Below are positions 56,889 to 64,000 of a stretch of 64,000 nucleotides of DNA, one piece after another. The stretch is taken from positions 60,773-124,772 of the forward strand of contig NZ_BPMA01000018.1 in the NCBI RefSeq assembly GCF_026005215.1, written 5' to 3'. The translations under genes and the position numbers were made by a program. The notes under the pieces were generated by a model. The model searched no databases, was not told where the DNA came from, and was given only the letters and a program-made list of their open reading frames with translations. The DNA comes from Capnocytophaga catalasegens (GTDB lineage Bacteria > Bacteroidota > Bacteroidia > Flavobacteriales > Flavobacteriaceae). Positions within the stretch are counted from its first letter, which is position 1. Each line of letters starts with the position of its first letter.

Positions 56889-57467
56889 TTACGCTACATT
56901 GTTTTCATTAACTAATAAATTTTGTAACAACCCTTTTTTATGATTTTTGAGAGTTTCTATTTTTTGGGTTTGCGTGCTAATCACGATATCTACTGATGAA
57001 AGACACGCTGCTATTTTTTGTTGTTCTGCTATGGAGGGGAAGGGGAGTTTTATATTTTGATATTCTGAAATATAATATCGTTTATGTTCCGTAGCCTCAA
57101 ATTTAATAGTAGAAATTAATTCATAAATAAATTTGATGTTATAGTTATTTTTTGCTAATAAAATTTTTATAGCAGAAGATTTTACTTTAAAAGGAAAATC
57201 AACAAATTTGCTATCCGTTGTAAAATCATCAAAAATGATAACAGGAAAATTATCAAAAACGCCAAATTCTTCATTTGTATATCCTAATATAAAACTTTTA
57301 TTTGCAGTTAATACAGGAATTCCATTCGTTTGATAATTAGTATCTTTTACAATATAATTATCAGGTCTTTTATAATCTAAAACCTCCCCCAAAGTTTTCA
57401 CCTCCCAAGGTTTATCATTTTTAAACTCAGGGAAACGAAGTTTTAGCAAGTAGTTGTAAATCAACAA
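56889..57467 (-). CDS. hsdS: HsdS second half (target-recognition domain 2), out of frame with the first half
   Basis: 192 residues if counted from the TTG at 57467, but there is no ATG near and the natural N-terminus is most likely the preceding gene fused in frame. It starts with LKLRFPEFKNDKPWEVKTLG, repeating the HRFPKFKNDKEWEEKILGEL start of the first half. A target-recognition domain follows, and then the helix EEQQ-type block AEQQKIAACLSSVDIVISTQ with ETLKNHKKGLLQNLLV. This half would read one half of the DNA target. With ten G in the tract upstream it is probably silent; with nine or twelve it becomes the C-terminal half of a 392-393 residue HsdS. Confidence 0.85.
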   Translation of the reverse strand: MLIYNYLLKLRFPEFKNDKPWEVKTLGEVLDYKRPDNYIVKDTNYQTNGIPVLTANKSFILGYTNEEFGVFDNFPVIIFDDFTTDSKFVDFPFKVKSSAIKILLAKNNYNIKFIYELISTIKFEATEHKRYYISEYQNIKLPFPSIAEQQKIAACLSSVDIVISTQTQKIETLKNHKKGLLQNLLVNENNVA

Positions 57468-57468
57468 C

Positions 57469-58068
57469 TTACCCCCCCCCCACTACATTTTCATCACGCT
57501 TATCATCAGGGAAAAGCTGTTGCAACAAGCCTTTTTTGTGGGCTTTGAGCAGTTCCAATTTTTGCTCGTGCAAGGCTATAAGCTCATCAACCGACGAAAG
57601 GCAATCGGCTATTTTTTGCTGTTCTTCGATTGTTGGAGGAAGAATACAAGGAAAATTTTGCAAGATAGGTAATCTTAAAGAAAGAACCGTTGATTGTACT
57701 GCTTTTTGTGATAATAAATTAGTATTATTTAGTATTGAATAATAAACAAATTTGCCATTACAAGAAAAATTTTTTAAAGCATATGCTCTTTGATGCAAAT
57801 TAAATTTACCCTCATAGTATTTTGGAATGAACCGCATTCCTTCACCGGGAATTATTACAGTTTCACAATCAAAAATATAAGTATTAGAGGACTTAATTAC
57901 TTCTGAACGATCAAATAGAGGATAAATCCCGTTTTCAATATGATCTTGTGCATTAGCCTTTCCATTTGTAATTTCCGCCAACTCTCCCAAAATTTTTTCT
58001 TCCCATTCTTTATCGTTTTTAAACTTGGGGAAACGGTGTTTTGGGGTGTGTTTTTTTGTTTTACTCAT
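57469..58068 (-). CDS. hsdS: HsdS first half (target-recognition domain 1), ended by the poly-G tract
   Basis: 199 residues from the ATG at 58068; the open frame extends upstream but that part overlaps hsdR and is not family-like. It starts MSKTKKHTPKHRFPKFKNDK, has one recognition domain, and the conserved helix EEQQKIADCLSSVDELIALH, EQKLELLKAHKKGLLQQLFP. It then ends VVGGG and a TAA made by the G tract. HsdS normally has two such domains (about 400 residues). A single-domain product may still act by pairing with a second copy, as known for truncated HsdS proteins. Confidence 0.88.
   Translation of the reverse strand: MSKTKKHTPKHRFPKFKNDKEWEEKILGELAEITNGKANAQDHIENGIYPLFDRSEVIKSSNTYIFDCETVIIPGEGMRFIPKYYEGKFNLHQRAYALKNFSCNGKFVYYSILNNTNLLSQKAVQSTVLSLRLPILQNFPCILPPTIEEQQKIADCLSSVDELIALHEQKLELLKAHKKGLLQQLFPDDKRDENVVGGG
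57472..57481 (-). repeat. Homopolymer of ten G at the HsdS junction (slippage switch)
   Basis: Ten C on the plus strand, ten G in the coding strand. GTG-GGG-GGG-GGG-TAA ends the first half at once. Loss of one G gives GTG-GGG-GGG-GGT-AAG-TTG, which continues straight into the second half. Two more G do the same; one more G gives a stop a few codons later. A G run of this length stands out strongly in such an AT-rich sequence. Confidence 0.9.
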
Positions 58069-58133
58069 TTTGGTTTTTTTAAAAAAAATTTTCAATTTTA
58101 TTGCTTTCGGGATTTTCTGATGAAATAAAAAAT

Positions 58134-61115
58134 CTAAATTTGTTCCCACGCTTCTAATCCTGATATGCTTTTCCCTTTGGCTACTTTGCGTAAGTGTGGG
58201 GCAAGGTCGTCCATTAGAGCAAGTTCTTTTTGGGTTCGCTCTCGCCAACTAAGGGCTAAGGGAGCCAGCAGGTCAGTAAGCTGTTCGCCGTCAAAAATCA
58301 TACGATTAAAAATATTTTGTACAAAAACTTTCAGCTCATCAATCGGTATGCCGTGTTTTTGAGCAATTTCAAAGAGTGCTGCGTTATATTTTTTGTCTTT
58401 AAAATCAGCAAAAGCAGTATTGAGTTCTTCCACAAGGTAGCCTTTTTGTGTGTCCAACGAAGCAATAAACTCGGCCAAATCTTCTTTTTCTTCCATTATG
58501 TTTGCGTTAGAACTCAACAGGCGAATTATTTGCTCGTTGGTCATTTGCCGTTTTGAAGGTTCTTTTTGTGAGTTTTCAGAAACTAATTGAATGATATAAT
58601 CATAATCAATAATGGCAGAAGCAAAGAGAACAAACTCAAAATCAAGCTGTTGGAGTTCTTGCGGTGCGTTTTCTCCTTCTTTTTGCTGACGCACACGGAG
58701 TTTTCGAGCGGTTTCTAAATAGACGCTACGGAAATCACGGAAAGTTTCAGCAGGCAAAAGGTTTTCAATTTCCGTTTTTTGTTCTTCGGTAAGGTCTGTA
58801 TATTGGTCAAGTTCTGTACGGAAACGCTGTATTTCTTTGAAATTTTTGATAAAAGCAATACGTGCCGAATCTCCTCTGAGGTTGGCTACATCTTGTGGTG
58901 TGGCTTGCAAATTGTTCGCCTGCATAAAATCGCCAAAAGTTTGTATGGCTTCTTTATATTTTTCGATAACCACAGGAGCGGCATCAACAAGCCAAATTTC
59001 TTGTGGTTTGGCGTTGTTGTCTTGTCCTGAAAAAAGTGTAATAGCAGCATTAACGGCTTCTTGTTGCGAACGAAAATCAAGAATATTCCCGTAAGGTTTT
59101 GTGTCATTCAACACTCGATTCGTTCGTGAAAAAGCCTGAATAAGTCCGTGATATTTCAAGTTTTTATCCACATAAAGCGTATTGAGATATTTGCTATCAA
59201 AGCCTGTAAGAAGCATATCTACCACAATAACAACATCAATTTTATTTTGGTGTGGATAATCTTTATTGTTATATTGTTGTTTTTTGATACGGTCTTGCAC
59301 ATCTTGGTAATACGTATCGAACTCAACAAGACTGTGATTAGTACCATACTGGGCGTTGTAGTCTTTGAGAATTTCTTTCAATGCCGATTCTTTTTCTTCA
59401 GGATTTTGTTTGTTGTCTTCTTGCTCTTGCGGAAGGTCTTCTTGCAGTTGCGAAATATCTTTATTTCCTCTGGCAGGAGGCGAAAATACGCAAGCAATAT
59501 TCAGTGGCACAAACTCAGCATTTTCTGCTTTCTTTTTCTGCTGAATTGTTTTGAAAAGGTGATAATATTCAATGGCATTGTTAATAGAAGCCGTAGCCAA
59601 CACAGCATTAAATTTTCTAAAACCTGTGGCAGCATCGTGTTTTTCAAGAATAGCCTCCACCACCGCTTGTTGTGCGAGTGTTTCGCCTGCTTTTATATTT
59701 TCTGTGCCTTTTCCTTTGTAATAATCAATATGAAATTTCAGTACATTGCGGTCGTCAATAGCTTCAGTAATGGTATAGGCGTGTAAGCGTTTCTGGAAAA
59801 TACTTTCGGTTGTTTTGTATGAAGCATACTCGCCTTCACGCGTGTTATATGTCGCATTTTCTTCAAAAATAGGCGTTCCGGTGAAGCCAAAGAGTTGTGC
59901 TTTTGGGAAAAATTCTTTTATAGCCTTGTGGTTTTCTCCAAATTGCGAGCGGTGGCATTCGTCAAAAATAAATACAATTCGTTTGTCTTGCAATGCTTTT
60001 AACTGTTCTTTGTAATTTCGCTTATTGGTTTCATCAAGTGCCAATCCTAATTTTTGAATGGTAGTAACAATAACTTTATTTGCATAATCGTTGGAGAGCA
60101 GTTTATCTACAAGTGCTTTTGTATTGGTGTTTTCTTCCACACAACCTTCTTGAAATTTGTTAAACTCTTTACGTGTTTGGCGGTCAAGGTCTTTTCTATC
60201 CACTACAAAAAGGCATTTATGCACTTGGTCATTCATTTTCAGCAAAGTAGAAGCCTTGAAAGAAGTAAGTGTTTTACCACTCCCTGTGGTGTGCCAAATA
60301 TAACCATTCCCTCTGTTTTGGTCAATACAATCAATAATAGCCTTTACAGCGTATATCTGATAAGGTCGCATAACGAGTATTTTCTGTTCGCTTTCAACAA
60401 GCACCATATATTTGCTAATCATTTCGCCGAGTGTGCATTTGGCAAGAAAACGATTAGAAAAATCTTCCAGAAAGGTTATTTTGTTATTTTTCTTGTCAGC
60501 TAATTGGTAAACTGGTAAAAATTGTTCATCGGCATTAAACCGAAAATGTTGATTTTGGTTATTGGCAAAATAGTAAGTATTCGTTCTGTTACTAACAATA
60601 AAAAGTTGCATAAAACACAAAAGCGAATTGGTATATCCGTTGCCTATTTCATTTTTATAATCAATGATTTGTTGCATTGCTTTTCGAGGAGAAATTTCCA
60701 ATTTTTTCAACTCTATCTGCACCACAGGCAACCCATTGATAAGCAAAATAATATCATATCTTTGATGACTATTTTCAGTATTGATACGCAACTGATGAAT
60801 AACTTCGTAATCGTTTTTGCACCAATCTTTTATATTTACAAGCGTATAATTTAGCGGTGTACCGTCTTCTCTTTGGAAATATTGTTTCTCTCGTAGCCGT
60901 TTAGAGGCAGTAAAAATATCGGAAGATATAATTTCATCACGCAAGCGATAAAATTCACTATCAGAAAGTGTAACCCTATTCAAAGCATTAAATTTAGCTC
61001 TAAAATTATCTTCAAGGCTTTTTCTATCAGTAATATCAGGGCGATAGGTGTATTTTAGGCTATCTCTTAGATGTTTAATAAGTTTTTCTTCAATTTGATG
61101 TTCGCTAAATATCAT
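58134..61115 (-). CDS. hsdR: Type I restriction endonuclease subunit HsdR
   Basis: 993 residues. The N-terminal nuclease domain has the PD-(D/E)xK core in HQRYDIILLINGLPVVQIEL followed by KK. The superfamily 2 motor has WHTTGSGKTLTSFKA (Walker A), IFDECHRSQFGENHK (DEAD-type box), FGFTGTPIFEE, and VVIVVDMLLTGFDSKYLNTL with AFSRTNR in the second RecA domain. The C-terminal helical part binds HsdM. It moves DNA and cuts at a distance from unmethylated sites. It is the first gene of the operon; a TAATTTTG box on the minus strand (61144-61151) may start transcription. Confidence 0.95.
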   Translation of the reverse strand: MIFSEHQIEEKLIKHLRDSLKYTYRPDITDRKSLEDNFRAKFNALNRVTLSDSEFYRLRDEIISSDIFTASKRLREKQYFQREDGTPLNYTLVNIKDWCKNDYEVIHQLRINTENSHQRYDIILLINGLPVVQIELKKLEISPRKAMQQIIDYKNEIGNGYTNSLLCFMQLFIVSNRTNTYYFANNQNQHFRFNADEQFLPVYQLADKKNNKITFLEDFSNRFLAKCTLGEMISKYMVLVESEQKILVMRPYQIYAVKAIIDCIDQNRGNGYIWHTTGSGKTLTSFKASTLLKMNDQVHKCLFVVDRKDLDRQTRKEFNKFQEGCVEENTNTKALVDKLLSNDYANKVIVTTIQKLGLALDETNKRNYKEQLKALQDKRIVFIFDECHRSQFGENHKAIKEFFPKAQLFGFTGTPIFEENATYNTREGEYASYKTTESIFQKRLHAYTITEAIDDRNVLKFHIDYYKGKGTENIKAGETLAQQAVVEAILEKHDAATGFRKFNAVLATASINNAIEYYHLFKTIQQKKKAENAEFVPLNIACVFSPPARGNKDISQLQEDLPQEQEDNKQNPEEKESALKEILKDYNAQYGTNHSLVEFDTYYQDVQDRIKKQQYNNKDYPHQNKIDVVIVVDMLLTGFDSKYLNTLYVDKNLKYHGLIQAFSRTNRVLNDTKPYGNILDFRSQQEAVNAAITLFSGQDNNAKPQEIWLVDAAPVVIEKYKEAIQTFGDFMQANNLQATPQDVANLRGDSARIAFIKNFKEIQRFRTELDQYTDLTEEQKTEIENLLPAETFRDFRSVYLETARKLRVRQQKEGENAPQELQQLDFEFVLFASAIIDYDYIIQLVSENSQKEPSKRQMTNEQIIRLLSSNANIMEEKEDLAEFIASLDTQKGYLVEELNTAFADFKDKKYNAALFEIAQKHGIPIDELKVFVQNIFNRMIFDGEQLTDLLAPLALSWRERTQKELALMDDLAPHLRKVAKGKSISGLEAWEQI

Positions 61116-61315
61116 TGTTTATAAAAATTAGTGTCCAAAGGCACAAAATTACTATTTTTATTATGAAAAAATATTTTTTGTAATAAAATTTAATAATTAT
61201 TTCCTCTTTATCTTTAATTCTCAGTTAAGAAATATGTCTCTATTGATAAGTCCATCGAATAAAATAAATTCTATAAAAATCAAGTGTAATCCATAGATTG
61301 TATCAGAAAGCAAAA

Positions 61316-62713
61316 TCATTTCCCTATACAGAATCTTGAAAATATATTTCCTAGTATTTCATCGGTGGTAATTTCGCCCGTGATTTCTCCAAAATAATAG
61401 AGAGCTTGGCGTATGTCGATGGCCAATAAATCGCCTGAAAGTCCGCCGAGAAGTCCCTCTTGTACGCGGTTGATTTCGGCTTGTGCTTTCAGAAGGGCTT
61501 CATAATGGCGAGAATTAGTAACAATGGTATCTTGATTGCGTAAAACACCCATATTTACAAAGCTCAGCAATTGTTTTTCAAGCTCCGAAACGCCCTCTTT
61601 GTTTTTTGCCGAAAGAAACAAAACCTCTGGGAAAACATCTTGAATAAGAGTGCGTTGCTTCGAAGAAATTAAATCGGATTTGTTGGCGATAATTACAAAT
61701 TGTTTGCCTTCGTTAATTCGTTTTAAATGATTGATTTGCTCTTTTATATTTGTTAAAGTCGCTGGCTGATTTATAGCTATCAGACTATCGAATATAAACA
61801 ATATAATCTGTGAGCGATGCATCTTATCGAAAGCCTTTTCAATTCCTAAATGTTCAATCTTATCGGTAGTTTCGCGAATACCTGCTGTGTCAATAAATCG
61901 AAACGGAATACCTCCAATGGCAATTTCATCTTCAATGGTATCGCGCGTTGTCCCTGCTATATCGGAAACGATAGCTCTTTCTTCATTGAGAAGGGTATTC
62001 AAAAGGGTGGATTTTCCTACATTCGGTTCACCGATAATCGCCACGGGGATTCCATTTTTAATCACATTGCCCATTGCAAACGAATCAATCAATCTGCTCA
62101 CTATCTTTTGTATTTTGAAAAGTAGATTTTGAAATTGATTTCTATCTGCAAATTCTACATCTTCCTCAGAAAAATCCAATTCAAGTTCTATGAGCGAAGC
62201 AAAATTGAGCAATTCATTGCGGAGGAGTTTAATTTCGTTAGTAAATCCGCCACGCATTTGTTGCATAGCTACTTGGTGTGCTGCCTCGCTATCCGATGCA
62301 ATGAGGTCGGCAACAGCTTCGGCTTGGCTTAAATCCATTTTTCCGTTGATAAAAGCACGGAAGGTAAACTCACCCGCTTGGGCTACTCTTGCTCCTTTTT
62401 CTACACACAATTTGATAATTTCTTGCTGAATATACGGACTTCCGTGGCAAGAAAACTCTACTACGGGTTCGCCAGTATAAGAACGAGTTCCTTTAAAAAG
62501 GGTAGCTAAGCATTCGTCTAAAATATGCTCTGAACGCTTTATATATCCCAAATGCACAGAATGCGAAGGGAGGTCTTGCAAACTTTTTTTACTATACGGA
62601 ATAAAAATTTGCTGAGCAATTGCAAAAGCGTCTATTCCCGATAGGCGAATGATACTAATAGCACCACTTCCTGAGGCTGTTGCTAAGGCTACGATGGTAT
62701 CTTTGGTGTTCAT
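61316..62713 (-). CDS. mnmE: tRNA modification GTPase MnmE
   Basis: 465 residues. N-terminal folate-binding domain (TIVALATASGSGAISIIRLS, GEFTFRAFINGKMDLSQAEA), inserted G domain with GEPNVGKSTLLNTLLNEERA, DIAGTTRDTIEDEI, FIDTAGIRET and IANKSD, and the C-terminal RFCIGK with the catalytic cysteine. With MnmG it installs the aminomethyl group on wobble U34, the step before MnmD (48281-48943). It lies next to the restriction locus; 200 bp between them show no gene. Confidence 0.95.
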   Translation of the reverse strand: MNTKDTIVALATASGSGAISIIRLSGIDAFAIAQQIFIPYSKKSLQDLPSHSVHLGYIKRSEHILDECLATLFKGTRSYTGEPVVEFSCHGSPYIQQEIIKLCVEKGARVAQAGEFTFRAFINGKMDLSQAEAVADLIASDSEAAHQVAMQQMRGGFTNEIKLLRNELLNFASLIELELDFSEEDVEFADRNQFQNLLFKIQKIVSRLIDSFAMGNVIKNGIPVAIIGEPNVGKSTLLNTLLNEERAIVSDIAGTTRDTIEDEIAIGGIPFRFIDTAGIRETTDKIEHLGIEKAFDKMHRSQIILFIFDSLIAINQPATLTNIKEQINHLKRINEGKQFVIIANKSDLISSKQRTLIQDVFPEVLFLSAKNKEGVSELEKQLLSFVNMGVLRNQDTIVTNSRHYEALLKAQAEINRVQEGLLGGLSGDLLAIDIRQALYYFGEITGEITTDEILGNIFSRFCIGK

Positions 62714-62799
62714 TATTTACAAATTAAAGGTCTATAAGATTCATTTATTTTTAACTGATTATCATATTATAGAGAACTAAATAGTTTTTCATATTATAA

Positions 62800-62838
62800 A
62801 AAAATCATATATATTTATAAAAAACACATATGATTTTT
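62800..62838 (-). terminator. Probable terminator after the DUF6261-like gene
   Basis: AAAAATCATAT and ATATGATTTTT pair around a 17-base AT-rich loop and end in a T run on the minus strand. It lies in the 267-bp AT-rich gap before mnmE, where nothing else is seen. Confidence 0.5.
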
Positions 62839-62980
62839 AGTAAAATTCAACAATATAAAATACAATCTATTTTCTTCTTATTATACAAATAATTTCATAG
62901 TTAATTTATTTTACCAAATAAAAAAATAAATCTATTTTTTATATAAAAAGATTCTATTTTCTATATAAATAAACAAATTA

Positions 62981-63736
62981 CTATATAGTTACTATCTTTT
63001 CTGACTTATATAAAGAGGCACTTATTGCTTTTCGTTGTTTATACGAACTTATTACATCACTGATTAGTTTATTGATACGTTGTACAAAATTTTTACTTTC
63101 TTCGGTTTCATGCAATATATTAGTAGCAAAAGCATATGCCATAAGGTTTTGATACTGAGCATCTGTTATTTTACGTACAGACCTTACACTACCTTTTCGT
63201 TTTGATAGTTGAGATTCTGAACGATTTGCGGCAATTTCTTGAAATTTTTTATTTACTTTTGATAATTTATTAACGACATCTGACAAACCCAAAGTAGTTA
63301 TATGTGATTGATTTGTAGAATCTGAAAGTAATACAAATAACCGTTCGGTTGCACTTGTCTGTTGTCCTATTGGTAGATTTTGTATTCCAGAAAAACTTTT
63401 TATCTCTTTATATAAATAAGATGCAGCATTACTTCGCTTGGTATCTGGATTTTTTCGTTCTGCTCTACACATAGAAAGCAAAAATAGAGATAATTCACCT
63501 CGTTGTTTATCTAATGAAGCTATTTCTTCTGTCAAATGATTTTCTTTATTATATTTATCAATTGCCAATAATTGTTCTATACTTTCTTGAAATTCTAAAA
63601 AATCTTGTTGCTCTATACTCAATTTTTCGATAGTTGCTATTTGAATAAGTTTTTCTACATTGCGAATAAAATTGATATATTCATCATTATTTAAACGATT
63701 ACTTTGTATATTTCTAAGTACTATAATATTTTTCAT
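62981..63736 (-). CDS. DUF6261-like helical protein
   Basis: 251 residues, helical, no signal or membrane segment. The layout follows DUF6261: an N-terminal NNDEYINFIRNVEKLIQIAT, a 'LDKQRGELSLFLLSMCRAER' segment where the family has 'LDxxRD', GLSDVVNKLSKVNKKFQEIA, and a C-terminal DAQYQNLMAYAFATNILHET then NFVQRINKLISDVI. Similarity to the other copies in this window is low but the order of segments is the same. Strongly AT-rich. Function unknown. It has a good promoter and is followed by a hairpin, so it is a single-gene unit. Confidence 0.65.
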   Translation of the reverse strand: MKNIIVLRNIQSNRLNNDEYINFIRNVEKLIQIATIEKLSIEQQDFLEFQESIEQLLAIDKYNKENHLTEEIASLDKQRGELSLFLLSMCRAERKNPDTKRSNAASYLYKEIKSFSGIQNLPIGQQTSATERLFVLLSDSTNQSHITTLGLSDVVNKLSKVNKKFQEIAANRSESQLSKRKGSVRSVRKITDAQYQNLMAYAFATNILHETEESKNFVQRINKLISDVISSYKQRKAISASLYKSEKIVTI

Positions 63737-63776
63737 TTTTATTATTTATTTTAGTTATACTTATTTTTTAATGGTA

Positions 63777-63806
63777 CAAAATTACAATTTATTTTTAAAT
63801 ATACAA
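63777..63806 (-). promoter_or_regulatory. Promoter for the DUF6261-like gene
   Basis: On the minus strand TTG, 19 nt, TAATTTTG; the -7 box ends 40 nt before the ATG at 63736. Confidence 0.6.
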
Positions 63807-63940
63807 TAAATTATAATTATTTTTTTCAAAAAAAAAATAGTATACCATATATTATATATAGTATACTTTCATTTTATCTATAAAAATATAAGAATTTTTA
63901 TAGATAATAACCAGTTCATTATACTTATAATTTATTTTAT

Positions 63941-64000
63941 CAATTGTAATTTTATATGTTAGATACTATAAGTTAGCTTTGTCAATTGTAATTTTATATG
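63941..64000. repeat. Start of a 42-bp tandem repeat cut by the window edge
   Basis: CAATTGTAATTTTATATG occurs at 63941-63958 and again at 63983-64000, a period of 42 bp. Only two copies can be seen because the window ends. It may be a further minisatellite like those at 11514, 38903 and 44384. Confidence 0.6.

Noticed and set aside
58069..58248. N-terminal extension of the first HsdS half
   Set aside because: It overlaps the 3' end of hsdR and is not HsdS-like. The ATG at 58068 gives the usual start.
59148..59786. A 212-codon open frame on the plus strand opposite hsdR
   Set aside because: It is antisense to the conserved motor domain of HsdR and rich in Phe and Ile, as expected for a mirror frame.

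Overview
The window is a 64 kb stretch of an AT-rich (by eye about one third G+C) chromosome of a member of the Flavobacteriaceae, plausibly a Capnocytophaga. The grounds are: Bacteroidetes-type promoters (TTG/TTTG, about 19 nt, TAnnTTTG), few Shine-Dalgarno sequences, BshA (bacillithiol), a two-gene split transketolase, a GH92 lipoprotein mannosidase, an S46 peptidase of the DPP11 type, and several DUF6261 proteins. The genus is an inference; the family-level call is firmer.

Layout. 1-17 kb: housekeeping and surface genes (tsaD end, bshA, gcvT, plsC), transketolase C-half, an aminotransferase, two lipoproteins, a DUF6261 protein, DUF389 and MscS membrane proteins, a 41-bp minisatellite, transketolase N-half, GH92 mannosidase, and a cyclophilin-FKBP fusion. 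17-31 kb: a polysaccharide locus. An initiating sugar-phosphate transferase is followed by two Uma2 nuclease-like genes and a helical protein, then flippase, GT10 fucosyltransferase, GT2, WecB-type epimerase, GT4-like, EpsG-like polymerase, GT4, a small membrane protein, and gmd and fcl for GDP-L-fucose. Together they predict a fucose-containing surface glycan. 31-38.6 kb: prfB, DUF302, ppa, bcp, nth, a coiled-coil 'zinc ribbon' protein without its cysteines, Nif3, rhodanese, LOG family. 38.6-48.9 kb: two more minisatellites, DUF6261, DPP11, fabG, smpB, aconitase, asd, mnmD. 49-50.5 kb: a small accessory patch (YoeB toxin and antitoxin, DUF5053, a frameshifted small gene) ending at tRNA-Arg(ACG). 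50.6-54 kb: recQ, fmt, HU. 54-61 kb: a type I restriction-modification locus. 61-64 kb: mnmE, a DUF6261-like gene and another repeat.

The most interesting system is the type I locus, transcribed hsdR, hsdS-a, hsdS-b, a PrrC/RloC-like anticodon-nuclease candidate, then hsdM. A run of exactly ten G residues lies at the hsdS-a/hsdS-b junction. At ten the first half-subunit stops immediately; at nine or twelve the two halves fuse in frame into a normal 392-393 residue, two-domain HsdS. This predicts slipped-strand phase variation of DNA specificity (as in NgoAV), in the same operon as a putative tRNA-cutting guard enzyme.

Other points: simple-sequence tracts inside two glycosyltransferases, one of which replaces a core strand with ten serines; four or five tandem-repeat arrays with periods of 41-43 bp; transketolase halves separated by 7.2 kb; endonuclease III without Fe-S cysteines; and several gene remnants (DUF6261 C-terminus, a DUF6364-like antitoxin, a frameshifted small gene).
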